DNA of 9,159 nucleotides from Acidimicrobiia bacterium (GCA_013811855.1 JACCUL010000456.1:1-9159), one strand, 5' to 3'; shown: positions 1 to 6,865, counted from the first letter of the stretch. Numbers and translations are program-made. Notes: generated by a model from the letters alone, not told the origin.

Positions 1-242
1 TCCGTGCCCTCAACGAGGTGGCAGCGCGACGCGGGCAGACCCTCGCCCAGCTCGCCCTCGCCTGGGCCCTCCGTGACCAGCGGATGACCTCGCTGGTGAT
101 CGGCGCGAGCAGCGTCGCCCAACTCGAGGACAACGTCGCCGCACTCGATCGCCTTGAGCTCACCGCCGAGGAGTTGGCCGAGATCGACCTGCACGCCACC
201 GACGCCGACGTCAACCTCTGGTCCCGCTCCAGCTCGTCATAG
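1..242 (+). CDS. gpr: Aldo/keto reductase, YghZ/L-glyceraldehyde 3-phosphate reductase type (C-terminal part only)
   Basis: The reading frame is open from base 3 and ends at TAG 240-242, giving the last 79 residues of an NADPH-dependent aldo/keto reductase. The segment LAQLALAWALRD, then VIGASSVAQLEDNVAALDRL and an ending with VNLWSRSSSS match what I remember of the C-terminus of E. coli YghZ (Gpr), which detoxifies L-glyceraldehyde 3-phosphate and methylglyoxal. The IGAS motif is the usual NADP-phosphate-binding region near the C-terminus. The catalytic Asp-Tyr-Lys-His residues lie upstream of the window, so activity cannot be judged. It converges with the minus-strand RibD-like gene, 26 bases away. 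The subfamily call rests on this short end only. Confidence 0.85.
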   Translation, partial: RALNEVAARRGQTLAQLALAWALRDQRMTSLVIGASSVAQLEDNVAALDRLELTAEELAEIDLHATDADVNLWSRSSSS

Positions 243-268
243 CGCGGAACGACCCACGCAACGAACAG

Positions 269-855
269 TCACGCCGCCGGGTGGTACGTGCAGATCTGTA
301 CACCCGTGGGCGCGGTGACACATTTGACGAGTTCCATCGGCCGGGCCGTGCCGTCCTCGGGAAAGATCCGCTTGCCCCGCCGAGCAGGACCGGCTCGATC
401 ATCAAGTTGATCTCATCGACCAGCCCATCAGCGAGCAGGGTCGTGACGAGGCTGGCGCTCCCCCAGATCATCAAGTCGCCACCGTCCTCGGCTCGGAGCG
501 TGGCGATGTCGGCAACCGCGTTGTCGGGCGACAGCAACGTCGTATTCCACGTCAGGTCGTCCTGGGTCAGCGTCCGTGAGGCCACGTACTTCTTGAGCGC
601 GTTCATCTTGTCGGCGTACGGGTCGCCGGCGCGCTCGGGCCACGCCGCCGCCATGCCCTGCCACGTGCGCCGGCCGAACAGGAGCGCTTCGACTGTGTTC
701 ATGCCCTCGTCGATGGTCGTCCCCATCGCCTCGGGATCGAAGTAGGGGATCGACCAGCCACCGTGGGCGAACCCGCCGTCGGTGTCCTCCTCGGCGCCGC
801 CCGGGGCCTGCACCACGCCGTCCAGGCTCATGAACTCGTTCACCACGACTCGCAT
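269..855 (-). CDS. RibD C-terminal/dihydrofolate reductase-like protein, frameshifted
   Basis: This is an NADPH-binding reductase fold protein of the RibD C-terminal (YyaP/DHFR-like) family; the substrate is unknown for most members. It starts at ATG 853-855 with a good Shine-Dalgarno GAGGAG (complement of 862-867) six bases upstream. Family features are the start MRVVVNEFMSLDGVVQ, the LLFGRRTWQGM segment and the nucleotide-binding DLMIWGSASLVTTLL. The unshifted frame runs on to 211 with an Arg/Ser-rich tail unlike the family. Adding one G to the run at 375-378 (GGGG on the minus strand) restores LLGGGKRIFPEDGTARPMEL and the end QICTYHPAA, stopping at TGA 269-271, for about 195 residues, the normal length. 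So the true end is almost certainly 269. Either a real one-base deletion or a homopolymer sequencing error explains it. It is divergent from the PNPOx-like gene; I see no convincing promoter in 856-985. Confidence 0.85.
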
Positions 856-861
856 CGCTCG

Positions 862-867
862 CTCCTC
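862..867 (-). promoter_or_regulatory. Ribosome binding site of the RibD-like gene
   Basis: GAGGAG on the minus strand, six bases before the ATG at 855. It is one of the few strong Shine-Dalgarno sequences in the window and supports this start. Confidence 0.7.
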
Positions 868-985
868 AATGTCAGGTCCGCCACTTCGACGGATGAGTCT
901 CGCGAACTCTGGCTGTGTTCAAGGAGTCGTCGCTCGAGGTCCGTGGTAGGAGCCCGGCACGATCAGACCGACCACCGACCCGAGT

Positions 986-1470
986 GTGGAACTCGACGCC
1001 CCCTACAGCAGTCCTGACGCGGCGGCGACCGAATGGGAGCGTGTCCGATCGGTGTTCGCGGATGCGGCGATCTACTGGCTGACGACGGTGCGGGCCGACG
1101 GTCGCCCGCATGTCACGCCGTTGATCGCCGTGTGGAGAGACGGCGCGGTTCACATCTGCACTGGCCCGGACGAGCAGAAGGCGAGGAACTTGAGCGCCAA
1201 TGCGAACGTCGCCGTGATACCAGGAACGAACGTGTGGTCAGGACTGGATGTGATCGTCGAGGGCACCGCGATACGGGTCACCGACGACGACGAGCTGACC
1301 GAGCTGGCGGCCGCGTGGGAGGCGAAATACGGCGGCGAGTGGCACTTCGACGTCGGCGATGGCGTCTTCCGCCACGACGCCGGCGACGCGCACGTGTTCG
1401 CGGTGGCCCCTCGAAAGCCTTCGCCTACGACCGCGACGATCCCGGCGGGGCGACGCGCTACCGCTTCTGA
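986..1470 (+). CDS. Pyridoxamine 5'-phosphate oxidase-like split-barrel protein, frameshifted
   Basis: A small FMN- or F420-binding split beta-barrel protein of the PNPOx-like superfamily; the substrate cannot be predicted. The core YWLTTVRADGRPHVTPL, then VWRDGAVHICTGPDEQKARNL and DVIVEGTAIRVTD are the typical strands and cofactor-phosphate region. Start is GTG 986; the frame is closed upstream by TAG at 947-949 and no other ATG, GTG or TTG start lies between, but no clear ribosome site is seen. Without correction the frame ends at 1480 in an atypical tail. Adding one C to the run CCCC at 1407-1410 restores PSKAFAYDRDDPGGATRYRF with a stop at TGA 1468-1470 (161 residues). An aromatic ending such as RYRF or RWRF is normal for this family, so the shift is real relative to the ancestral gene. 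Confidence 0.85.
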
Positions 1471-1556
1471 CTGCCCCTGAGTCCCGCATCCCCGATCGGC
1501 CGCCGCCTCCTGCAATTGTGTCCGTCGTTGGGTGGTGACATGGTGGGGCGCACCAC

Positions 1557-2795
1557 ATGTCCGACACCACACCGCTCCACTTCGACGTCCCCGAGCCGTC
1601 GGCCCGTCCGGGCGACGTTCCGGACTTTTCGTTCTTCGACGTCCCGCCGGCCGGAGCAGTTCGTCGCCCTGAGCTGAACGTCGATCCGACCGAGATCCGC
1701 GATCTGGCGTACTCGCTGATCCGCGTGCTGGACGACGAGGGACGGGCCGTGGGTCCGTGGGCCCCGGAGGTCGACCCTGATGCGCTGCGCAGGGGGCTGC
1801 GGGCGATGATGAAGACTCGGGCGTACGACGATCGCATGCAACGCGCCCAGCGTCAGGGCAAGACGTCGTTCTACATGCGTTGCACGGGGGAGGAGGCGAT
1901 CGCCGTCGGGTTGGCGCTCGAGCTCGGGCCGGGCGACATGTTCTTCCCGACGTATCGGCAGCAGGGTTGGCTCGTGGCCCGCGACTGGCCGCTCGTCGAC
2001 ATGATGTGCCAGCTGTTCTCGAACGAGAAGGACCGCCTCCACGGGCGTCAGATGCCGGTCATGTACTCGGCTCGTGATGCCGGCTTCTTCACCATCTCCG
2101 GGAACCTGGGCACGCAGTTCATCCAGGCGGTCGGCTGGGCGATGGCGTCGGCCATCATGGGTGACACGCGGATCGCTTCCGGCGTCGTCGGCGAGGGAAC
2201 GACGGCTGAGGCCGATTTCCATTACGCGCTGACGTTCGCGGCCACGTATCGGGCCCCGGTCATCTTGAACGTGGTCAACAACCAATGGGCGATCTCGTCG
2301 TTCCAGGGAATCGCAGGGGGCGACGCCGCAACCTTCGCCTCGCGCGCCGTCGGGCACGGCATCCCGGCCCTGCGTGTCGACGGGAACGATTACCTAGCCG
2401 TGCTCGCGGCCAGCCGGTGGGCACGCGATCGGGCGCGGGGCAACGGTGGCCCGACGCTCATCGAGTGGGTCACGTACCGGGCCGCTGCCCATTCGTCCTC
2501 CGACGATCCGTCGAAGTACCGGCCTCTCGACGAGTGGAAGGCGTGGCCGCTCGGTGATCCGATCCAACGCCTCGTGGCCCACCTGATCGGCAGTGGTGGC
2601 TGGTCCGACGACCAGCAGGCGCAGCTGCAGGGTGACGTCGACGAAGAGGTGCGGGCGGCGGCCAAGGAAGCCGAGAGCTACGGCACATTGCTCGACGGGC
2701 GGGTTGCCAGCTCGACGAGCATCTTCGACGACGTCTTCGCCGAGATGCCGCCGCACCTGCGCCGCCAGCGCGAGCAGTTGGAGAGTGGTGACTGA
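1557..2795 (+). CDS. bkdA1: Branched-chain 2-oxoacid dehydrogenase E1 alpha subunit
   Basis: Thiamine-diphosphate-binding alpha half of E1, which decarboxylates the 2-oxoacids of Val, Leu and Ile and passes the acyl group to the lipoyl arm of E2 in the cytosol. The 412 residues align along their full length with my memory of P. putida BkdA1 (410), including the N-terminal extension (PLHFDVPEPSARPG against PLRLHVPEPTGRPG), FPTYRQQGWL, AGFFTISGNLGTQFIQAVGW and HSSSDDPSKYR of the conserved loop. The cofactor motif runs from residue 212 to NN at 241-242 with the standard 26-residue spacing, but reads GEG instead of the usual GDG. The ATG at 1557 matches the homologue's start; the ribosome site (GGTGGGG, 1541-1547 area) is weak. 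It overlaps bkdA2 by one base (TGATG), so E1 halves should be made together. An 86-base gap upstream (1471-1556) should hold the operon promoter, but I cannot pick boxes. Confidence 0.95.
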   Translation: MSDTTPLHFDVPEPSARPGDVPDFSFFDVPPAGAVRRPELNVDPTEIRDLAYSLIRVLDDEGRAVGPWAPEVDPDALRRGLRAMMKTRAYDDRMQRAQRQGKTSFYMRCTGEEAIAVGLALELGPGDMFFPTYRQQGWLVARDWPLVDMMCQLFSNEKDRLHGRQMPVMYSARDAGFFTISGNLGTQFIQAVGWAMASAIMGDTRIASGVVGEGTTAEADFHYALTFAATYRAPVILNVVNNQWAISSFQGIAGGDAATFASRAVGHGIPALRVDGNDYLAVLAASRWARDRARGNGGPTLIEWVTYRAAAHSSSDDPSKYRPLDEWKAWPLGDPIQRLVAHLIGSGGWSDDQQAQLQGDVDEEVRAAAKEAESYGTLLDGRVASSTSIFDDVFAEMPPHLRRQREQLESGD

Positions 2796-3808
2796 TGCCC
2801 CCCATGCCGATGAACGTCGCGTTGCGCTCTGCCATGGACGTCATGTTGGAGCGCAACGATGCCGTCGTCGTCTTCGGTGAGGATGTCGGCTACTTCGGCG
2901 GCGTGTTCCGCTGCACCGAGGGATTGCAGGCGAAGTACGGACGGCACCGAGTCTTCGACACCCCGATTGCCGAGGGCGGCATCGTCGGTGCCGCGGTCGG
3001 GATGGGCGCCTACGGTCTCCGCCCCATCGCCGAGATCCAGTTCGGCGACTACGTCTACCCCGGTCTCGACCAGTTGATCTCGGAAGCGGCCCGGCTGCGC
3101 TACCGCTCCAGCGCCGAGTTCACGGCACCGATCACGGTGCGCATGCCGGTCGGCGGCGGGATCCACGGTGGGCAGACACACAGCCAGAGCCCCGAGAGCC
3201 TGTTCACCCACGTGTGCGGCCTCAAGACCGTCATGCCGTCCAATCCGTACGACGCCAAGGGACTGCTCATCGCCGCCATCGAGGACGACGACCCGGTCAT
3301 CTTCCTCGAGCCCAAACGGCTCTACAACGGTCCGTTCGACGGTCACCACGAACGGCCGGTCGTGCCCTGGTCGGCCCATTCCCTCGGAGAGGTTCCCGAC
3401 GACTACTACCACGTCCCCCTCGGGCAGGCCGTCGTGCGGCGGCCGGGAGAAGACGTCACCGTGCTCGCCTACGGCACGATGGTGCATGTCGCCGAGGCGG
3501 CGGCGGCGGAGACGGGGATCGATGCCGAGATCATCGACCTGCGCACGTTGCTGCCGCTCGACGCCGACGCCATCGAGGAGTCGGTGCGCAAGACCGGACG
3601 CTGCGTGATCGTGCACGAGGCGACGCGCACGAGTGGGTTCGGCGCCGAGCTGTCGGCAACGGTGCAGGAGCGCTGCTTCTATCACCTCGAAGCACCCATC
3701 GAGCGGGTGACCGGCTGGGACACGCCGTATCCCCACGCGCAGGAGTGGGACTACTTCCCTGGCCCGGCCCGCGTCGGCGCCGCGCTCAAACGGGTGATGA
3801 CGACATGA
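2795..3808 (+). CDS. bkdA2: Branched-chain 2-oxoacid dehydrogenase E1 beta subunit
   Basis: Beta half of the E1 heterotetramer; it completes the thiamine-diphosphate site and carries the transketolase C-terminal domain. The 337 residues follow P. putida BkdA2 closely: AMDVMLERNDAVVVFGEDVG, YFGGVFRCTEGLQ, the active-site strand DTPIAEGGIVG with Glu60 (equivalent by motif to the Glu that activates the thiazolium-pyrimidine ring), GGQTHSQSPESLFTHVCGL, then IFLEPKRLYNGPFDGHH, and the C-terminal domain from about residue 215 with HEATRTSGFGAEL and the end YFPGPARVGAALKRVM. The ATG at 2795 overlaps the bkdA1 stop; ATGs at 2804 and 2810 are also possible, since homologues show variable N-termini just before the common region. 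Reading frame is clean, with no odd codon use. Confidence 0.95.
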   Translation: MPPMPMNVALRSAMDVMLERNDAVVVFGEDVGYFGGVFRCTEGLQAKYGRHRVFDTPIAEGGIVGAAVGMGAYGLRPIAEIQFGDYVYPGLDQLISEAARLRYRSSAEFTAPITVRMPVGGGIHGGQTHSQSPESLFTHVCGLKTVMPSNPYDAKGLLIAAIEDDDPVIFLEPKRLYNGPFDGHHERPVVPWSAHSLGEVPDDYYHVPLGQAVVRRPGEDVTVLAYGTMVHVAEAAAAETGIDAEIIDLRTLLPLDADAIEESVRKTGRCVIVHEATRTSGFGAELSATVQERCFYHLEAPIERVTGWDTPYPHAQEWDYFPGPARVGAALKRVMTT

Positions 3809-3855
3809 GCGAGAGCGAGCGGCCGCCGGCGTTCACCACGGACGGCCGGCGATGA
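3805..3855 (+). other. Possible 16-codon coupling ORF between bkdA2 and bkdB
   Basis: The bkdA2 stop lies in ATGA (3805-3808). The ATG there opens a 16-codon frame, MSESERPPAFTTDGRR, which ends at TGA 3853-3855, itself overlapping the bkdB ATG (3852-3854) as another ATGA. A terminating ribosome could thus re-initiate twice and reach bkdB, whose own ribosome site is poor. The first nine bases, ATGAGCGAG, are identical to the bkdB start 47 bases downstream. It may be chance or the trace of a small duplication; a functional peptide is unlikely. Confidence 0.3.
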
Positions 3856-5147
3856 GCGAGTACATCATCAAGTTGCCCGACGTGGGCGAGGGCGTCGCCG
3901 AGGCCGAGATCGTTGAGTGGCACGTCAACGTCGGCGACGCGATCAGCGAGGACGACGTGCTCGCCGACGTGATGACCGACAAGGCCACCGTCGAACTGCC
4001 CTCGCCGGTGAATGGCATCGTGCGCTGGCTCGGCGCCGACGTCGGGGACGTGATCGCGGTGGGCGCCGATCTCGTCAAGATCGACACGGACGGCGACGAC
4101 GGCACGGCGGCGGCACCGGACGAGCAGGTTGAGGTGTCGAGGGACCAGACGCCCGACGAACCGGTGGAGGGCTCGACGGAGCCGGCGCCCGCCGAGCCGA
4201 CACCCGCCGAGCCGGTGGCCGCCTCGACCGAGCCGTCAACAGACGAGCCGCCGCGAACGTCCGACGCCAAGCCGCTCGCTGCACCCGCGGTACGGGCCCG
4301 AGCGCAAACGTTGGGTGTCGATCTCGGCACGGTCCGGGGGTCCGGCCCCGACGGCCGCATCGTCCACGGCGATCTCGACGCCATCATCGCCGCCGCCCCG
4401 ACCGCCACTCCAAGGGCCACGGTGCCCGCACCGAAGGCCACGGTCGGTGACGAGTCGATCGACTCGGTGAAGATCACAGGACTCCGTCGCAACATCGCCC
4501 TGCGCATGCAGGCGGCCACGCGGCGGATCCCTCACTTCACGTACGTCGAGGAGATCGACGTCACCGAGCTCGAGCGACTACGAGCCGAGCTGAACGACGC
4601 CCGGTCCGACACCCAACCCAAGCTGTCGGTGCTGCCGTTCCTCATGCGGGCCGTCGTTCGGGCTATCGCCGACCACCCGGAGATGAACGCCCGGTTCGAC
4701 GACGAGGAAGGCGTCGTGCACCGACACCGGGCGGTCCACCTCGGCATCGCCGTGCAGACACCGCGGGGACTGATGGTGCCCGTCGTTGCGCACGCCGGTG
4801 ATCGCGACCTGTGGGACAGTGCCACCGAGGTCGCCCGCCTCTCGGCCGCGGCGCGGTCGGCGAAGATCACGCTCTCCGAGCTCACGGGATCGACGATCAC
4901 CATCACCAGCCTCGGCGCGCTGGGTGGCATCGTGTCCACGCCGGTGATCAACGCGCCCGAGGTGGCGATCATCGGCGTCAACAAGATCGTCGAGCGCCCG
5001 GTCTACGTGGGCCGTGAGCTCGTGCCCCGTCAGGTCATGAACCTCTCGTCGTCGTTCGACCATCGGATCATCGACGGTGCCGACGCGGCGGCGTTCGTCC
5101 AGACCATTCGGCGATCGTTGGAGACCCCGGCCCTGCTGTTCGTCTGA
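3852..5147 (+). CDS. bkdB: Branched-chain 2-oxoacid dehydrogenase E2, dihydrolipoyl acyltransferase
   Basis: Core subunit of the complex: its swinging lipoyl arm collects the branched acyl group from E1 and transfers it to CoA. Domains in order: one lipoyl domain (about 1-78) with DVMTDKATVELPSP, Lys44 being the lipoylation site; a flexible Pro/Ala/Glu/Thr-rich linker (about 80-138) with repeated AEP units; the peripheral subunit-binding domain (about 140-179, KPLAAPAVRARAQTLGVDLG ... GSGPDGRIVHGDL) that docks E3 or E1; a second short Ala/Pro linker; and the acyltransferase domain from about 205, with SSSFDHRIIDG giving His404 and Asp408. The 431 residues and ending LETPALLFV match P. putida BkdB. 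The start is 43 bases after bkdA2 with only a weak ribosome site, so coupling through the short frame at 3805 is possible. No lpdV (E3) follows; E3 must come from elsewhere in the genome. Confidence 0.95.
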   Translation: MSEYIIKLPDVGEGVAEAEIVEWHVNVGDAISEDDVLADVMTDKATVELPSPVNGIVRWLGADVGDVIAVGADLVKIDTDGDDGTAAAPDEQVEVSRDQTPDEPVEGSTEPAPAEPTPAEPVAASTEPSTDEPPRTSDAKPLAAPAVRARAQTLGVDLGTVRGSGPDGRIVHGDLDAIIAAAPTATPRATVPAPKATVGDESIDSVKITGLRRNIALRMQAATRRIPHFTYVEEIDVTELERLRAELNDARSDTQPKLSVLPFLMRAVVRAIADHPEMNARFDDEEGVVHRHRAVHLGIAVQTPRGLMVPVVAHAGDRDLWDSATEVARLSAAARSAKITLSELTGSTITITSLGALGGIVSTPVINAPEVAIIGVNKIVERPVYVGRELVPRQVMNLSSSFDHRIIDGADAAAFVQTIRRSLETPALLFV

Positions 5148-5170
5148 CGCCGGCCGGCGGACCGCTCCGC
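5148..5170. terminator. Candidate bidirectional terminator between convergent genes
   Basis: The 28-base gap between the bkdB stop and the end of the VOC gene holds a perfect 12-base palindrome CGCCGGCCGGCG (5148-5159) and an overlapping hairpin GCGGA-CCGC-TCCGC (5157-5170). There is no T run on either strand, so this is at best an atypical terminator; the position between convergent genes is the main support. Confidence 0.35.
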
Positions 5171-5175
5171 GTCCG

Positions 5176-5553
5176 TCAACCGGCCAGTACGAGGCAGAAC
5201 GGATGCCCGGCCGGATCGAGAAACACGCGAAAGTCGTCGCCGCCCGGCTGGGTCTCGGCCTTGACGGCGCCAAGGTTGATGACGGCCTGCTCGCCAGCAT
5301 CGAGGTCGTCGACGTCGAAGTCGATGTGCAGCTGCTGTGGTTGGTCGTCGCTTGGCCACGTCGGCGGACGGTGACGCGGCGCCAGCTGGAAGGCGATGGT
5401 GGCACCACTCGGGCTCACCAGCTGAACCCAGTCATCGTCGTCGTCGGGTTCGCCGCGCACTTCCCAACCGGTGATGTCGGAATAGAACCTCGCCAGCTGG
5501 AGCGGCTGGGGGCAGTCAAGGGCCACGAGGCTGAATCGGGCTATCTCAGTCAT
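5176..5553 (-). CDS. VOC (glyoxalase/bleomycin-resistance/dioxygenase) fold protein
   Basis: A 125-residue protein of the vicinal oxygen chelate superfamily, made of two beta-alpha-beta-beta-beta modules. The first reads ARFSLVALDCPQPLQLARFY then DITGWEV and WVQLVSPSGATIAFQLA; the second has QQLHIDFDVDDLDAGEQAV, then ETQPGGDDFRVFLDPAGHPF and CLVLAG. This is the layout of the common actinobacterial VOC proteins often labelled glyoxalase-like; real substrates are mostly unknown and a metal site cannot be confirmed. The start is ATG 5551-5553 (minus), which fits the normal N-terminus; the ribosome site is weak. It is convergent with bkdB. Its upstream side (5554-5627) originally faced the MurL-like gene, but that intergenic region is now split by the IS element. 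Confidence 0.85.
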   Translation of the reverse strand: MTEIARFSLVALDCPQPLQLARFYSDITGWEVRGEPDDDDDWVQLVSPSGATIAFQLAPRHRPPTWPSDDQPQQLHIDFDVDDLDAGEQAVINLGAVKAETQPGGDDFRVFLDPAGHPFCLVLAG

Positions 5554-5625
5554 CCGTCGTTGCTACCCACTCGCAACCATGACACGCCTTCGGGTCAGAC
5601 GATGTCGGCCGCTGGCGACGCGTCC

Positions 5626-5627
5626 TA
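5626..5627. repeat. TA target duplication, left copy
   Basis: TA directly outside the left inverted repeat. IS630/Tc1-type elements insert at TA and duplicate it; the other copy is at 6866-6867. Deduced empty site: GCGTCC-TA-GGCTTTCG. Confidence 0.75.
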
Positions 5628-5658
5628 GTGTCCTGGAAGGTTGGAGCGCCGTGAAATC
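5628..5658 (+). repeat. IS630 left terminal inverted repeat
   Basis: Twelve perfect bases, GTGTCCTGGAAG, followed by an inner part that matches the right end imperfectly; 24 of 31 positions agree overall, including the blocks CGCCG and GAAA. The last seven bases before the transposase stop codon (5659-5665) are unique. Confidence 0.85.
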
Positions 5659-5665
5659 GTTGGGG

Positions 5666-6763
5666 TCATGCGTCGGCTCCTTGGTTGATGGCGGCGCAGT
5701 AGCCGGCGAGCCGTTCAAGGATCTGTTCGGCGGTTTTGTGCCACACGAAGGGGGTCGGGTTCTGGTTCCAGTTGTCGACCCAGGCGGCGATGTCGGCGGC
5801 GAGCTGTTTGACGCTGCGGTGGGCGGAGCGCTGCAGCTTCTTCGTGGTGAGCGCGCTGAACCACCGCTCCACGAGGTTCATCCACGAGCCGTAGGTCGGG
5901 GTGAAGTGGAAGTGGAACCGGCGGTGGCGCAGCAGCCACTTGTGGACGGCGGGGGTCTTGTGGGTCGACAGGTTGTCGAGGATTACGTGGACGTCGAGGT
6001 CCTTGGGAACCTCGCGGTTGACCTTGTTCAAGAAGGCGATGAAGTCGGCGCTGGTGTGGCTCGTGCGGATGTCGGTGATGACCTTGCCGGTGGCGATCTC
6101 CAGGGCGGCGAACAGGTCGCAGGTGCCGTTGCGCTCGTAGTCGTGGGTCGCCCGGGCCGGGGTGGTGGGCAACATGGGCAGGGTCGGGGCGGTGCGGTTG
6201 AGCGCTTGGATCTGGGGCTTCTCGTCGACGGCGAACACCGCTGCGGCCACCGGCGGGTTCTTGTACAGGGCGACGAGATCGCGGATCTTCTCGATCAGCT
6301 CGGGGTCGGGAGACACCTTGAACTCGTCCGCGCGCCACGGTTTGAGCCCGAAGGCCCGCCAGATCTCTCGCACCGTCGTGTGGGAGATCCCGTGCTTGGC
6401 GGCCAGGCCGCGGGTCGACCAGTGCGTCGCGTCCGGTGGTGCGGTCTCGAGCGTCTCGACCACGATCGCTTCGATCACATCGTCGCTGATGGTGCGGGCC
6501 GCGCCCGGCCGGGGAGCGTCCACCAGCCCGTCGAGACGGTCAGCGGCGAACCGGTGGCGCCACTTCGACACCGTCACCGAGTTGCACCCGAGATCGGCAG
6601 CGATCTGGGCGTGGGTGCGGTCCCCTTCGGCGCACGCCAGCACGATCCGGCACCGCAACGCCAACGCCTGCGACGAGCTGTGCCGGCGGGCCCAGCGCTG
6701 CAGGGTCTTGCGTTCATCTCCGCTCAGCTTGATCGCAACGGTTGGTCGACCACGACGTGGCAT
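5666..6763 (-). CDS. IS630-family DDE transposase
   Basis: Cuts and joins the element at TA sites. The 365 residues begin with MPRRGRPTVAIKLSGDERKT and have an N-terminal helix-turn-helix region (about 35-135: AQIAADLGCNSVTVSKWRHR, then a second HTH-like part HWSTRGLAAKHGISHTTVRE). The catalytic domain follows, with Asp180 (FAVDEKPQIQAL), Asp263 (HVILDNLSTHKTP) and Glu299 (SWMNLVERWFS), the last two separated by 35 residues as expected of the IS630/Tc1 group. The C-terminal NPTPFVWHKTAEQIL is a typical IS630 ending. Start ATG at 6761-6763 (minus) with AAGGAG six bases upstream. There is no frameshift or stop, so it is probably active. A stable inverted repeat lies in its leader. Confidence 0.96.
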   Translation of the reverse strand: MPRRGRPTVAIKLSGDERKTLQRWARRHSSSQALALRCRIVLACAEGDRTHAQIAADLGCNSVTVSKWRHRFAADRLDGLVDAPRPGAARTISDDVIEAIVVETLETAPPDATHWSTRGLAAKHGISHTTVREIWRAFGLKPWRADEFKVSPDPELIEKIRDLVALYKNPPVAAAVFAVDEKPQIQALNRTAPTLPMLPTTPARATHDYERNGTCDLFAALEIATGKVITDIRTSHTSADFIAFLNKVNREVPKDLDVHVILDNLSTHKTPAVHKWLLRHRRFHFHFTPTYGSWMNLVERWFSALTTKKLQRSAHRSVKQLAADIAAWVDNWNQNPTPFVWHKTAEQILERLAGYCAAINQGADA

Positions 6764-6800
6764 CGTGAACTCCTTCTGTCAGGTGGTTTACCTGGCAGAA
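6764..6800 (-). promoter_or_regulatory. Transposase leader: Shine-Dalgarno fused to an 11-bp hairpin
   Basis: On the plus strand TTCTGTCAGGT (6774-6784) and ACCTGGCAGAA (6790-6800) form an inverted repeat with a five-base loop; 10 of 11 pairs are Watson-Crick and the odd one could be a wobble on one strand. In the transposase mRNA the 3' arm runs straight into the ribosome site AAGGAG (complement of 6770-6775), sharing its AA. It could limit translation, hide the start from read-through transcripts, or be an operator. Confidence 0.5.
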
Positions 6801-6834
6801 CGCGCTCAGATCGCGAAAATTCCCGATCAACCTG

Positions 6835-6865
6835 GTTTTCTCGGCGAAACAGGCTTCCAGGACAC
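6835..6865 (-). repeat. IS630 right terminal inverted repeat
   Basis: Right end of the element; CTTCCAGGACAC at 6854-6865 is the exact complement of the left tip, and the inner bases to 6835 match imperfectly (24 of 31 in all). This end faces the MurL-like gene. Confidence 0.85.

Larger units (their letters stand above)
5628..6865 (-). mobile_element. IS630-family insertion sequence, complete (1238 bp)
   Basis: The element is bounded by inverted repeats beginning GTGTCCTGGAAG (5628-5639) with the complement CTTCCAGGACAC at 6854-6865, and flanked on both sides by TA, the duplicated target dinucleotide of this family. It carries one intact transposase gene on the minus strand filling nearly the whole element. 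With intact ends, target duplication and a full DDE transposase it looks young and possibly still mobile. It sits between the VOC gene and the MurL-like gene, ending 12 bases before the GTG start of the latter (10 bases after the right TA). No passenger gene is present. Confidence 0.92.

Noticed and set aside
1..242. The two aldo/keto reductases at the window ends as a duplicated pair
   Set aside because: They belong to different subfamilies (YghZ-like ending VNLW against a different C-terminal region), so they are not a recent duplication.
211..268. Extension of the RibD-like protein to 211 with an Arg-rich tail
   Set aside because: The tail arises only after the one-base shift at 375-378; the corrected frame ends at 269 with a family-like C-terminus.
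856..985. Divergent promoters between the RibD-like and PNPOx-like genes
   Set aside because: Some TTGAAC- and TAGG-like words occur, but no pair with sensible spacing on either strand is good enough to report.
1458..2357. Minus-strand open frame of 299 codons opposite bkdA1
   Set aside because: Arg/His/Asp-rich shadow of a clearly recognised gene; no family features.
2678..3736. Minus-strand open frame of 352 codons opposite bkdA2
   Set aside because: High-GC antisense shadow; its Arg/Asp/Gly/His-rich product shows no domain, while the plus strand encodes a textbook E1 beta.
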